A DNA stretch of 64,000 nucleotides from Notospermus geniculatus (taxonomy: Eukaryota > Nemertea > Pilidiophora > Heteronemertea > Lineidae): positions 138,568 to 202,567 of the forward strand of contig NMRB01000724.1 of assembly GCA_002633025.1 (NCBI GenBank). The letters are read 5' to 3'. Under the pieces are notes generated by a model that saw only the letters and a list, made by a program, of their open reading frames with translations, had not been told where the DNA came from and searched no databases. Positions 25,446-37,209 of this stretch are shown here, piece by piece. Position numbers and translations under genes: made by a program. Numbering within the stretch: position 1 is the first letter of the stretch; each line of letters begins with the position of its first letter.

Positions 25446-25600
25446 TGCAGTTTGCATGAATAAAATATTCCTTTTAAATGCACTTTCATGTGTTCTATGT
25501 CAGATTAGAGCAACTGCAGTCATTTCTGAAATCCTCTTTTGAGTTTGTGAAGCGTATCTCAATGTATTTAGTTGTGGAAGAAACATTTTCGTACTTGCTA

Positions 25601-25835
25601 TACAGTACAGGTCACAATTGACCTCCCTATGGCTTCGCGTAAGTTACGCGTAACTTACTCGTAACTCACGGCTTTGGTTTCGCGTAACTCACTGCGAAAC
25701 TCGCCAAAATCGCGTAACTCGCCTCGTAAATCGCTGCGTAGCTAGCGAAATTCGCATAACTCACCACGTAACTCACCTCGTAAGTTACACATACCTTACG
25801 TGAATTTAGGGATGTCAATTGTGACCTGTACTGTA
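25601..25835. mobile_element. TA-target MITE, CAGTACAGGTCACAATTG ends, copy in A
   Basis: The element at 25603-25833 has inverted ends cagtacaggtcacaattgac and gtcaattgtgacctgtactg flanked by TA. The interior is many variants of gcgtaactcacg/gtaagttacgcg, so the transcript or single strand could fold extensively. The corresponding site in copy B (about 36598-36606) lacks it. B carries its own copy of the family elsewhere (39289-39553). Confidence 0.78.
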
Positions 25836-26430
25836 GGTCCAGGTTTTGGCAAGTGACAGTTGTATTGTGTAATTCTAAAAATAGATAAGAGAGGAATACT
25901 CTACTGCTGCTTATGTAAGATGCCTGCAAAGCAATGGTGATTGCTCCCTAGTTGCTGTTTGTGCCAGTGTTTGAACACTAGCAGTAGCGGGTATGATGAA
26001 ACTCCTCAATCAGCTTGTGGTGAAGAGAATTATAATGAGTGGCCCTCCTCTACGAGAATCCACAGTCAATATCTATCCTAATTAAACATCTTCAAAATCC
26101 CATCAAATTAAAACTCAAGCACTTTATTGAAGTCAAAATTGATAATGAAGTCTACCATAGAACATTGAAATTTTGCAGCAGTTGATGAGGTTTTTTTGCT
26201 AAGTTCTATATATGAAGCGCCGTATTTTGAATTAAGATTTCATGATTTTGTACTCCACAAATAACTCAAGAATTCTCTTGAGATAAGCTTTTGACAAATA
26301 TTTTCCATTTAGCTATTTTGAAAATTTCATTGCTGTATATGTTGCTACTCTTGTGGTTCTTACTTAGTGGTTGCAGTATGATGATTAAGAGAAATGGCTA
26401 ACTCTTATGGTTTTGGTGTGTGGGTTCATA

Positions 26431-26523
26431 AATATCAAGAAGTCAACTTCCAGAATCTTGCGAATTTTCGACCCCAACCGGGGTCTTCCACAGGCACTTT
26501 TCAGTTGGAGAGACCATCTTTTG
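26431..26523 (-). mobile_element. Retroelement 3'-end fragment (copy A arrangement)
   Basis: The minus strand contains CCTGTGGAAGACCCC, loop GGTT, GGGGTCGAAAA, then attctggaagttgacttc. Copy B at the same place has an inverted and longer arrangement (37210-37345), so this locus was rearranged after duplication. Confidence 0.55.
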
Positions 26524-27654
26524 GATAGGTGTGTGGGTTCAATATTGAAATATTAAGCTGCAGCTTATGGGAATTTGTGTGGGCCATTCCACTCATTCCA
26601 AAACGAATGTAGTATTGTAGTATTGCTTTAACGGTGACAAAACATTTGTATTCTTGCAGTTGTTCACTCGATCAGCTACTCAGGGGAGCCCTAGGCTTGC
26701 TGTTAAGAACCCATTTCTTTGAATGATGTTGTTTTCATTCTTTGCCTTTTCTCTCCTAGGGTCAGGGTAGTGCAGGCCGGAGCTTATTATTCCATGGGGA
26801 TGTCGTGTTGGTTTCATCGTGAAACTTATTTGCCTCTAAAGGCTAAATCTTCATGACAAAACAAACACTTTTCGCATAAGTGGGAAGCAGTGGCCTCTCC
26901 ATCAACAAAAAGAAGCCTCATTCAACTTTTATCACTTGTGGAGCTTGGTTTCTTCCGAGTAAATGGTCATCATGAAAGACACTCTGGAACACTGTAGTGG
27001 CCTCTGTTTGTGATAGGGTAGTAAAAGTACTCTGTCAGCTGACAAGAAAGTGCCTCGGATGATACTTAATGGAAAGACAAGATAGTAGCCTTTTTCTCGC
27101 TGAAAGTGATTTCACTTTTGCTACTGGCACTGCTAATGTTCACCAGAAGGAGGGTTAAAGCGATGTGTCAGCCAAAAAATTTGAATGCAAAAGGGGACGA
27201 ATCTTTGTTTACAAACACTCATTTCCTGCATTCTGATTGGCTGTGAGGGCAATGTTTACAAACATCATCCTTCTGTTTACAAAATGACTGTCGATTCGCT
27301 TTAACCTGCTCTTGCTGGGAAAACTCCCTGAAGTTTCAGTAACTCTATTCCATGATATCTTCCACTTAATACGATTATATTCACTTCCATTGAACATAAA
27401 ACTTGCTATGTAGTGACTTTGTGAAAGCACTTGAACTTAATTTTTTTCACCAACAGTTGTTTACTCTTGCATGAAAAGAAAGATTGGTCTCAAACTTCAA
27501 AGCCATATTCTTAGTTATCTTGCTGTGTCAACTTTGTGCAAACCCACAACAGAACAGTAATGTTGTGGTATTCCCTTCAGAATCATTTATCATGCAGGTC
27601 TCCGAGATAACCCAGCTTCTTTTTGATTTTGTTACAGAGGCGGCAGTTTCCCAT

Positions 27655-27732
27655 GTTATTCAAGAGTGAAAACATCATCCTAAAATAAAAATGATTCAAG
27701 AGCGAAAACATCATCCTAAAATAAAAATGCTT
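27655..27732 (+). repeat. 38-bp tandem duplication private to copy A
   Basis: The word attcaagagYgaaaacatca and the following cctaaaataaaaatg occur twice in A but once in B (38477-38512). Confidence 0.7.
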
Positions 27733-28957
27733 CAAATATCAAACATTGGGACCATGAAAATTGATATGAGTGTTAACCAGCAACCAAAGGAAGATTCCAT
27801 TTGTCATTTTGTCATTTATGTCACCTGAATAGAGAAAAAAATTGTTTCATGTATAAAGGCAGTGGTAGGACATGATCAAGATTTTTATACCAGACTTTCA
27901 ATGCTATGTTTTCTTTCCCTTCCCTTTGATATTTTTTAAGTAACCTGGGTGTCATATGTGAAAATAATCCCATCCCGCTTTCAGCTTTGTGTACAAACAT
28001 AAACAAAATAATGTACTTTATGTTTAGGGATATACATGTATCTAAGTTGGGCGGGTCTGCAATTTAGCCGAGTTCTTATATTTCCATCGTCATAACTACT
28101 TCTAATAATTGCGCAATTCAGTGTTTTTTGGTGGAATTCATAACATTTTCGAGCCTGTGGACACATTTTGATCAACTTACTATCTCCTTCTTTCTATCAC
28201 TCGTGGGCGACATTACAATAACACACACATGATTTGTTGATAAGAAATACAATTTGTGAAGCAATGAGTTTCGGATTAGATTTTTATTTTCATCATTACA
28301 TTTCTCGTCGGCAAGGTCATCCATGTGTCCTTCGATGACAGTAGATAGTTTCAAAATCAACAAGGTCTTCATCCAGTCAGTCACCATTGCCTCAGAATAC
28401 ATAGTAGGTTCTGCTCTTAATCCAAAGTTGACCCCCTGATGGAGTCAAAATAATTGAAACAGTCAAAATAGCTTGCTTTGCTTCTACAGGGATATAGCTC
28501 CAAAATGTTACTGGGCCATAGTGGACTACCACAACCTAAAAAGTCAAAACAATAAGTCTCAAGTTGGAGTAAAAATTTGGCCAAGAATATTATCAAAGCC
28601 ATATATTATGGATGAATGCATTGATTTCTGCCTCTCCTCTGTAGTAAAAACAAATTTTTGAGCCAGCAGCCAGAGGCAACAACTGTAGCTCATAAAGATG
28701 TGTGAGCAGAAATCGATACCAAGATCTGATGTTTGCATTTCTGCTGGAATTGCTCTTGGCAATATTCCCATCCTTGATATCTGTTGCACATAATTTCTTT
28801 AAGCGGTTTTTGTCTTGGCACCTTCTTGTGATTTTATCCATTCTGTTCCTTCGGTGTGAATCATCTAGAACTTTTAGAAAATAGCATTGTATGAAGGAAA
28901 ACGACTTTTTTCTGCTTGATGCCTTGATTTGCGAACTTGGGACTTGACCAGTGAGAC

Positions 28958-29463
28958 TAAGGGCCGTATGCACGGGTCGGACTATAGAGGCCTTGCAGTA
29001 TGACGTCATCCTGACGGCCATGCTGGAGGGCACAGAGGTATGAGCCGACCGTGACGTGACTTGTGTGAAGTGCGCCACGCCACTGTTGACGTAACGTCAT
29101 TTGGACATGCACGGCTCATTTCGCTGCGCCTCTGCAGCATGTGCCCCCAGCATGGTGGCTTGTGACGTCATTTTCAAGGCCTCTATTCATCATTTCCACG
29201 ACATAACTCCGACAGTGTCGACCATTGCTGACGTCGCCGTAATGACGCAAAGGTGGTGGGCAAAATTCATTGCTTTGCTGAAGAAAGCTGTTGGGCAAAA
29301 CGCGCAACGTCACAGAACGACGTAGGCCTGGACCTACATCATGGATACGATGAATACATAGCCTAAAGTATAGCTTAAGTTAGACTTTAACTTTTCTCAA
29401 TGCTACAAGCAAAGAGAGACTTTAATGAAAGTGTGGCTGAAGTCCGACCCGTGCATACGGCCC
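28958..29463. mobile_element. PIF/Harbinger-like element, GGGCCGTATGCA ends (copy A)
   Basis: Inverted ends gggccgtatgcacgggtcgg (from 28961) and ccgacccgtgcatacggccc (to 29463) enclose about 500 bp rich in gacgtca/acgtcat words. The left flank is TAA; the right TAA has lost its T in A but is intact in B (40490-40492). The element is shared by both copies. No transposase frame is evident; the 161-codon minus frame that crosses its left end is not supported. Confidence 0.75.
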
Positions 29464-30868
29464 AACAATGGTGACCAAAACAGGTTGATCCAGGTTGGAC
29501 TTGATCCAACCAAACAACTGTCTGGATGGTAACTGTCCTTGGCAGACACACAACATCAGTCCAGTTTCCAGACTGTTAACTAGATTTCACTCCTGATTGA
29601 CACGATGGTCAAGATATACAATGTTGAGCCTAGACTAGTAAGACTTCGATGATCCAGTGACTTGATTAGTCAGATTTAGCCTGTATCGTGTTGGAATGGT
29701 CTGGTGGCTAGGGTCGGGGTCTTGCAGAAGCAAGTCTAGACTTGTCTAGACTTGCCAAAATATTCACTGTCTTTTATACTCAGAAAAACGGCGACTGAAG
29801 ACAACTAGAAGCAACGGCCGGCAACGAGTAGAACATGAGCAACTGGCTGGAACTAGCGGCAACGGTTGGCAATAGCGTTGCCGGGGCGTGCACATCGGCC
29901 TGTTTGAGCATCTGATCAGTTGCTGCTGTTTCTAGCCAGTCGCCCACCGTTGCCGGAAACGCCATTGCCTGTAGTTGCTTCCAGTCGCAAGGTCGATGTG
30001 CGCTAGGCTTTAATCAGATTCAAAGGGGTAATTCTATTGAATGAATTCAGAAATGAAGTTATATTCAACCATATTTATTATGGTTTCTTATTGCAAAAGA
30101 AGTCACGATGGCACTCTATCAAATTGTGAATGTAACTTTCCAATTGTTCCTGCCCATAGTTTTAACTTGCTCAGCGGGCACTCTCTTGAAAGTCAATCTA
30201 AGGATCAAATCCCCATCACTTCACAGGGATGTGTTTACCAGGCGGTCTTCTGTCGGTGTCATTTTTATGCAAGATGGGTTATTGGTTAGCGCAGCATGAC
30301 TAGCCTATCAATTATTATGCTATTGGGATCGCCTTCAAGGCGCCCGGCTCTGCGGATATGTCTTTGTTTAGTTGTTTACAATGTACAGTGTTGCCGAGGG
30401 CTATCTTGTTAGTATTTGCCACATTGGTTTTGGGAAACGACTTCAGTTCCTTTTGACGTTTGACATTTTGACATTCTATTGTGGTGTCTGATCTTTAGGT
30501 CCTAAACCTACCGTTTTTGAGGGAGATCTATGATGGAAGCATACCACATCCTCCCAGGCTTTGGTCTCGCTCCTCTTCATACACTCACACACAAAGAAGA
30601 GGAGTGCGGTAAAAACCCCTGCTGTGGGAGGATGGCATATCAAGACAAGTCTTATACAAAGTATCTGGAAAATTGGGTATGACATTCTGTAAATTATTAA
30701 CCCCTCAGTGCAGGAATGTTTACACTAAGGCAGTTGTGGTTTGTCAGAGCAATGCTTTGCAAGTGAAAAATGATCTTGGTAAGGGAGACATTTAGTTCCA
30801 TTGTTTGCAAACAGTCCATCTGAAGAGATAAAGTTATCAAGCTTCCTCGGCCCGTCAAATTTTAAAAT

Positions 30869-31100
30869 CATTTTGGTTGTTAAACTTAGGGCATTATAGC
30901 TACTCATTCAAACAATATTGGGCGATATTAACGATATGTAGGAGGGAACCGGAGCCCCGGAGAAAACCTACGATGTCGAGGAGAGATCGCCCTCTCTACC
31001 ACATAAAGCCACTTGCACGACCGGGGATCGAACCTGCGACCTCAGTGGTGGCAGGCGCCGATGTTTCCACTGCACCACCCTGACACCCCATTTTGGTTGT
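30869..31100 (-). mobile_element. tRNA-derived SINE private to copy A, 12-bp TSD
   Basis: The target duplication cattttggttgt is at 30869-30880 and 31089-31100, and copy B has it once. The 208-bp insert read on the minus strand carries a B box (GGTTCGATCCC, complement at 31024-31034) and an A-box-like GGGTGGTGCAG near its 5' end. The RNA polymerase III promoter layout is typical of tRNA-derived SINEs. A plus-strand open frame through it is incidental. Confidence 0.85.
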
Positions 31101-31599
31101 CACTGAAACTAGCTTTAACATTCTCCATCAAGAAAGAAGTTAGCTGATGATCAGTTATTGCTTTTGGTTAATGAATCAAGAACAATTACACAGAGCACCT
31201 CCATTTATTATTGGAATAATAAGTAGATTGTTGTGTTTTCAAAATCCATGTTGTTTGGGGAACATCTTTTATCCATTTTGCGCAAATATCAGAAATTATA
31301 AATCCTGTTAGTTGCCTGGGAGGTCGTTAAAAAACGATATAATCATCGGAAAAGTTCAACATGATGGGATTTGGATTGCAACAAGACAAGATGAAGTGTG
31401 CTTTTATCAGGATATCATGTCTGCTATATTTTGAAAATCAATTTACTGATACAGGGTGAAGTGTTTTATTGGTTTTCAAAGTTTAAAGTGCAATGAAAAT
31501 TAATAGTTTCTATTTCACACCTTATTTCATGGAACGAAACTCATGAATTTTGAGAGTATCAAAACAGTTTTCCATTGATTATCTTAAGCAATTCTAAAA

Positions 31600-31880
31600 A
31601 AGTTAAAGTTAAAGTTTGGGTTTACAGTCTGATATCAACAGCGGTAGAGGTGTCATCCGACTTTACACTTTAACCCCAGTCTATCCTGAAACCTTTCAGT
31701 AGAACTCAAATGAGCTGCTCATTCAGCGCTACAATACGAGCATTTCCGACCGGTACCCATTTATACACCTGGGAGGAGAGAGGCCAGTGAGGCAAAGTCT
31801 CACGCCCAGTGGGATTCGAACCCGGGACCCTCTGACCGCTAGTCGGAGGCCCGAACCACTACGCCACTGTGGCTCCCCAG
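31600..31880 (-). mobile_element. tRNA-derived SINE shared by both copies (copy A)
   Basis: On the minus strand the head begins GGAGCCACAGTGGCGTAGTGG (A box at 31856-31866) and has a perfect B box GGTTCGAATCC (31812-31822). The tail, at the plus-strand left end, is aactttaacttt repeats. A short attct flanks both sides. The same element is at 43650-43936 in B. Confidence 0.8.
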
Positions 31881-32203
31881 ATTCTGCCTGAAAATCCTAA
31901 TGTTCTGCCTTTTGATTTCTATAGACAATATATTTTACAAAAAAATAACCCACGGGGGCTCCTTACCTCGTATTGATGACTCGTATTTATAAGGGCAAAA
32001 GATATGATTATTCCACATCCTTCCACTTTGCAAAATCTGCTTATTTCGTTATTATTGCATCATTCCCGCTGGGATAATTGGTCATGTGAACGCATCACTG
32101 AGTCTCGAATTCAATCTGGCCGTCATTCAGAAAATATCTCAATTCCTGTTATAGATTGGCACAAAATGAATCTCCCAAAATCCCTCTGCACTCGTGGCAT
32201 GTA

Positions 32204-32694
32204 TTAGACGGGTACCTTCAAAAATACCTAGTTTCGGCCGGATCGGACATCCAATATGGCCGCCAGGTGGCGTAACCTGAAAATCATCCTAGTGCTATAA
32301 TTCAGGAACGGCCTGACCCAGAGTGCTCAAACTTGATATTTACCTCCCTCTTGATGACCTTTACAAGCACGTCAAATTTCGGCCTGATTAAACTTCCAAT
32401 ATGGCCACCAGGTGGCATAACCCCAAAATCATCAAGTGTGCTATAACTCAGGAATGACTTGACCCAGAGCACTCAAATGTGCTATGTGGCTCCCTCTAGA
32501 TGACCTTTATGTGCATGTGAAGCTTTGGCCTAATCAGACATCCAATATGGCCACCAGGTGGCATAACCCAAAAACCATTGAAGTCCTGCAACTTGTGAAT
32601 GACTTGACCCAGATTGCTCATAACTGACATGCACCTCTCTTTGTCATTACACTATTATGTTCAAACGGGTGAGCACATGGTCCATGGAGCATTT
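32204..32694 (+). mobile_element. Helentron-like element E6, 5'-truncated at the duplication edge
   Basis: Body units like those of E2 have the gccgccagg-type word starting at 32259, 32404 and 32550 (spacings 145 and 146). The 3' end has ACGGGTGAGC at 32665-32674 and the hairpin CATGG, T, CCATG at 32676-32686. The 5' hairpin and microsatellite are missing: homology to E2 (from about 8778) starts exactly where copy A stops matching copy B, so the breakpoint lies in or created this truncation. Confidence 0.75.
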
Positions 32695-32734
32695 CATTGA
32701 TGAGTATTGTCCCACCCAATGAAAGTTCGGCAGG

Positions 32735-33250
32735 GATGTAGAGAAACGTCCGTCAGTCAGTCTGTTAGTCCATGCGGACCTACAGCTTTGCCACGAACCC
32801 AGCTTTCGGGTCAGTATTTTCAGGCCAGGTGTCTGAGCAGTCAAAGGTGTGTCGCACACCGCACCCATCGTAATGTGACCTTTGACGTTCACCCTTTGAT
32901 GTTTGACGCAAATATTCCTTCAGGCAAATGTCAGGTCTATAACATTGCACCGAAGGCAGATTTTGGGTCAATACAACATGTATTTTTATTTTCAGGGAAA
33001 GTTGAGCAGTCAAACGTCTGCTCCAGCCACACTCATCGCAACGTGACCTTTAACCTTGCCCCTGTGACCATTGACGCAAATGGCCTTCCGGCCTATAATT
33101 TGGCAACAAATCCAGATTTTAGGTCAGTATTTTCAGGGTATGTGTGTGACCACTGAGCAGTCAACGGGCACGGTGTGTTGCGCACACTATTGTATCTAAA
33201 CCTGTACCTCTGCGTTGACCCTGTGACTTTTGACTCGAATTCATAAAATA
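32735..33250 (+). repeat. Tandem repeat, about 150-170 bp units, with short CCGTCAGTC run
   Basis: The word gagcagtcaa recurs at about 32837, 33005 and 33154. Between occurrences the units share cgYaaYgtgacctttgac, gcaaat and ggtcagtattttcagg. A gtccgtcagtcagtc run starts at 32747. The layout (microsatellite then tandem units) resembles the Helentron-like family but I found no terminal hairpins. Confidence 0.6.
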
Positions 33251-33964
33251 CAAAATGTATCTGAAACTTTTTCAGTTCCTTTTAAATATTTTCAATTTGT
33301 ACTTGCAGTTACTTCATCTCGGACAGGGCGCAATGATTTCACTGGATACATACCTGCTGCCCTCCCACCCACCCACCAGCAAGGCATCACATTCATGCCA
33401 AAAACAAATTGCTGAATGCCATGAAAATGACCAGCAGTTTGTCTGCCCCACAGGAAATGCAGCTTATATCAAGTCAAAAGGCACCAATGAACAAGACATC
33501 AAATTGGATGCAAAAAGTGAATTCTCACACAGAATTGTCTGGACCAAACTATCGAAGCTGTCAACGAAGCTCCTGACAACGATAATTTGCATGATGACAG
33601 ATTTTGTAAAACATTGAACAATTTCTGCTTTTGTGATATGACCATATTCTCGTCACATACATATTCACCTGCGTTGGCAGAACCAATTGTAGTCAGTAAA
33701 CTCATTTCCATGTTCACTTGAGCCTCAAAAGTTTGCATTTTCACGCCAACAGAGTTACACCGTGGGCGCCGCCGACGTGACATGACGTCGTCCTTTCACG
33801 CAGTGGTCCCCAACCAACGTCATGGATCTGTAGAATAAAAATCATTTCTCCAAGCTTACTGTCATGCCTGTGTCGTGTGTGTTACCACTTATTCCTTCAC
33901 TTGAACGCAACCAAACAACAAACTGCATGGCAGTCAGGAGCATATGCTACGCTTTGCGTTGCTC
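33251..33964. other. Spacer between duplication copies, non-coding
   Basis: An open frame at 33255-33617 (120 codons, plus) shows no recognisable domain. No repeats were identified. Confidence 0.5.
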
Positions 33965-34583
33965 TTGTTGTTATGGATGTAGTTTTCAGTTTTTTTCTTG
34001 GCATTTGGGTGTGCCTGGATAGTTGCCTTGATTTCATGACGAATGCTGATGTGCCGTGTTGAGCCATTCATGACCAAACTACTCACAGTCAAGACATTCA
34101 ACTTGCAACTTAAAAAGCACGTTTGGCTTTACAGATATTAAGTGTCACTCCATTCAAAGAAGATCAATCTTACACACCTCCAACTTTACAACACATCGTA
34201 AGAATTTCAGATATCATCAATGTGGATGAGGTGCCCACGTTATCAGTTTCAGTAGTTTTATGAAAATTAAGATGTAAGCACCACAGTCCTAGAACTGGTA
34301 AAAAACCTATCCAAATGGTAACCCAACCAATCATTGGAAAAGCACAGTCATCAAGTCATGAGAATGATTTATTTCCAATATCGCTGTCTTCCAGATGAGT
34401 GATTGAGAAGCTGAGCCCTCCTCACCTCAGATGACGGCGAGTCATTTTGTCATGTTCCCGAATGATTGATGGCATCCAACATCGGAGCAATATAGTCATA
34501 TCTCTTTTATCTCATGTTTGTTTTTTGAGAGGGAGGTAGCATGTTGAGATGGGACCAAATCGTCTTGTACTGAAACCCTTACA

Positions 34584-34792
34584 GCTACTGTACGGCTTAA
34601 CCCACCAGCCAGAAGGATTTCCTTTATGGCCTAGTGGTTGGCGCGATTGGCCTCTGAGCTAGAAGTTAAGCAACGTAGAGCATGATCAGCACATGGATGG
34701 GTGACCGGCACGCGTGTAATACACACCTTCTATGCAATGCAATTTGTCACAAGTAAGTTTATGTGAGGAGCTACAGAATCAACCTACTTGTA
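34584..34792 (+). mobile_element. SINE with tRNA-like and 5S-rRNA-like head, private to B
   Basis: Inserted relative to copy A (ctactgtagtttgg), with near-duplicated flanks ctactgta and ctacttgta. It holds an A-box-like TGGCCTAGTGG at 34628-34638, then gaagttaagc (34672-34681) and tggatgggtgacc (34694-34706), both matching internal control elements of 5S rRNA genes. A second, more diverged copy is at 56411-56545. The combination suggests a 5S-derived (SINE3-type) or hybrid head. Confidence 0.7.
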
Positions 34793-34820
34793 GTTTGGCT
34801 GCCTCTAACTAACAGAGGAC

Positions 34821-35451
34821 CAGGGGCTGTATGCAATAATAACAGGTTTCTAAGGTGAAAGACATTGCTTCCTACCAGACATGAACCCATTGACCCTCGC
34901 ATAAGGCATCAATCGCCAGCACTCAGGGGCAGCACGCCTTAACCACTAGGCCAAATCCCCATCTTCAAAAAAAGATGGTTCAATGACCCATAAAACTGCT
35001 TAGGGCAAGCAAAAAAATTTTTTAGTTTATCGTCCGAGTGGTTCTTGAAAGTAGGCAAGGGGGGGCACTTTTTATTTTTATTTTTTATTTTACTTTGATA
35101 CGAAGAAATCACAAAATCAACTCCTCCTGAGCATGTTGTGTCACCACCCTGACCATCTAAGACTGGATTTTGTCACAAAAGCACTGAAAATGCATGAAGA
35201 GAATGCTTTGGAAACTGTTGTTTACAGATCTACCACTTGTCGGCGCTGTGATACGCGGCGCGGCGTGAAATTCAGACTGATAAAAAATAAAAATAAATTT
35301 GGCACGGCGCCGAAAATTGGCGCGGGCGGAGGACGATAAACTAAAGATTTTTTTTGCTTGCCCTTAAGTGTAAAATTTCCCTTATCTTTGGTTTGGAACA
35401 ATAGTTTAAGGGAAATTTTACACTTAAGACATTTTATGCATACAGCTCCTG
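34821..35451. mobile_element. Composite MITE private to copy B
   Basis: The ends ggggctgtatgcaataa (left) and ttttatgcatacagctcc (right) are inverted, and copy A has the uninterrupted site gaggacctgctcc near 24150. Inside are a tRNA-like SINE fragment (34905-34985), a complete second MITE (35003-35363) and a 64-bp inverted repeat (35364-35428, arms cttaagtgtaaaatttccct). The outer ends share GGGCYGTATGC with 28961-29463 and 42759-42902. Confidence 0.7.
35000..35366. mobile_element. Nested PIF/Harbinger-like MITE with TTA duplication
   Basis: The ends gggcaagcaaaaaaattttt, tagtttatcgtcc and their complement (ggacgataaacta to ttgcttgccc) bound 35003-35363. TTA flanks both sides (35000-35002 and 35364-35366). 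The right half is CpG-rich (gcggcgcggcg). Confidence 0.75.
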
Positions 35452-36039
35452 GTCCAAAATCTTTAAGTAATCATTGTGGTGCTTGGCCTTCTCACCAACA
35501 TTTTAAGTCCTATGTGTACATATCTCATATCAACCCATCACCGAGGTAAAGTTTCTTGTGCCTACTTTCATTACCCAGTCCTTGTCAGTAACTCGCATTT
35601 GGTCTTCTGTCAGTGCCACTTTTTGTGGTGCACTCTTCAGACCCTTGTATTCTGTACCAAACAATGAATTCAACTTAGTTTAAGATCCTTGATTACTCTG
35701 CTTTACAGGATGGCATTTATGGCAACATTTACTCAAAAGCAAACTGTTGAGTTATGATACCAGCATCATCTTACCAATAAAAAGACTTACACATGTCTGG
35801 TTTTATGCAAATGAACCAGCAAACATTCCTTGCTGTGTTGATGCATGTCAGAATCTCATCATGTCATTACCTAATGGATTGGCTCGGAAATCTTTACACC
35901 ATTAGGAAGTGCTCAGTGGACTAATTTCCTTTGTCGTGTTTAAATATTCATGAGATGAGTAGGTGACAGTTCAGATTTACAAATGACCTGGTATGAGAAA
36001 TATCACACCGACAAGGCAACTTGGCACATTTTTGCACGT

Positions 36040-36165
36040 AACTTTTAATCGCCAGCACTCAGGGGCAGCACGCCTTAATTTTAATCGCCAGCACTCAGGG
36101 GCAGCACGCCTTAATGACTATGCCAAATTCCCATCTTCATTAAAGATTGTTCAATGACCAATGAC
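36040..36165 (-). mobile_element. tRNA-like SINE fragment with internal duplication (copy B)
   Basis: Counterpart of 25038-25165, with the same duplicated cgccagcactcaggggcagc piece. Confidence 0.5.
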
Positions 36166-36169
36166 CTAA

Positions 36170-36445
36170 CTTTTAAGGGGGATTTTTGGTTCATTTAAAA
36201 AAAGTATTACCATCAAGGTGGTGAGGAACAAACACACTAGTTTGCATTTGATTTGGGTACTGAACTTTTAAGGGGGATTTTGGTTAAAAAACCCACTAGT
36301 ATGAAGGTGGTGAGGAATAAACAGACTAGTTTGCATTTGATTTGGGTACTGCACTTTTAAGGGGGATTTTGGTTGTAAAAAAACATTACTATCAAGGTGG
36401 TGAGGAATAAACAGACTATAGTTTGCATTTTATTTGGGGTACTGA
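36170..36445 (+). repeat. Three-unit tandem repeat (copy B)
   Basis: Counterpart of 25171-25445. Unit boundaries are conserved and the small indels differ. Confidence 0.75.
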
Positions 36446-37209
36446 AGTTGCAGTTTGCATGAATAAGATATAAGCTATTCTTAAGTGCACTTTCATGTGT
36501 TCTATGTCAGATTAGAGCAACTGCAGTCATTTCTGAAAGCTTCTTTTGAGTTTGTGAAGCGTATCTCAATGTTTAGTTGTGGAAGAAACATTTTCATACG
36601 TTACAGGTCCAGGTTTTGGCAAGTGACAGTTGTATTGCGTAATACTAAAAATAGATCAGAGAGGAATACTCTACTGCTGCTTATGTAAGATGCCTGCACA
36701 GCAATGGTGATTGCTCCCTTAAGTTACTGTTTGTGCCAGTGTTTGAACACTAGCAGTAGCGGGTATGATGAAACTCCTCAATCAGCGTGTGGTGAAGTGA
36801 ATTATAATGAGTGGCCCTCCTCTACGAGAATCCACAGTCAATATCTATCCTAATTAAACATCTTCAAAATCCCATCAAATTAAAACTCAAGCACTTTATT
36901 GAAGTCAAAATTGATAATGAAGTCTACCATAGAACATTGAAATTTTCCAGCAGTTGATGAAGTTTTTTTTGCTAAGTTCTATATATGAAGCGTCATATTT
37001 TGAATTAAGATTTCATGATTTTGTACTCCACAAATAACTCAAGAATTCTCTTGAGATAAGCTTTTGACAAATATTTTCCATTTAGATATTTTGAAAATTT
37101 CATTGGTGTATATGTTGCTACTCTTGTGGTTCTTACTTAGTGGTTGCAGTATGATGATTAAGAGAAAAGGCTATCTACATGTAACTCTTATGGTTTTGGT
37201 GTGTGGGTT

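Larger units (their letters stand above)
22495..32203 (+). repeat. Copy A of a direct 10-kb segmental duplication
   Basis: This block matches 33965-44256 in the same orientation and order across its whole length, by eye largely identical with scattered substitutions and small indels. The left edge is ttgttgttatggatgta (22495) and the right edge is cactcgtggcatgt (32203). Private insertions in A are E3 (22527-23529), a TA-target MITE (24232-24474), a CAGTACAGG element (25603-25833) and a SINE (30881-31088). Outside the listed elements I see no exon; the open frames shared by A and B are short and unremarkable. It could be a true tandem duplication or an uncollapsed second haplotype. Confidence 0.9.

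Noticed and set aside
27209-28006. Conserved coding because frames persist in copies A and B
   Set aside because: The copies are too similar for frame conservation to be informative.
28593-29078. 161-codon minus open frame
   Set aside because: It spans unique sequence into the arm of a Harbinger-like element; copy B breaks the longer frame, and no domain is recognised.
31600-31880. Functional tRNA gene
   Set aside because: A and B boxes are excellent, but the sequence has a SINE tail, is repeated, and I could not fold a proper acceptor stem.
34593-34792. 5S rRNA gene
   Set aside because: Only internal control elements match; the rest is tRNA-like or unrelated, and it is a recent insertion.
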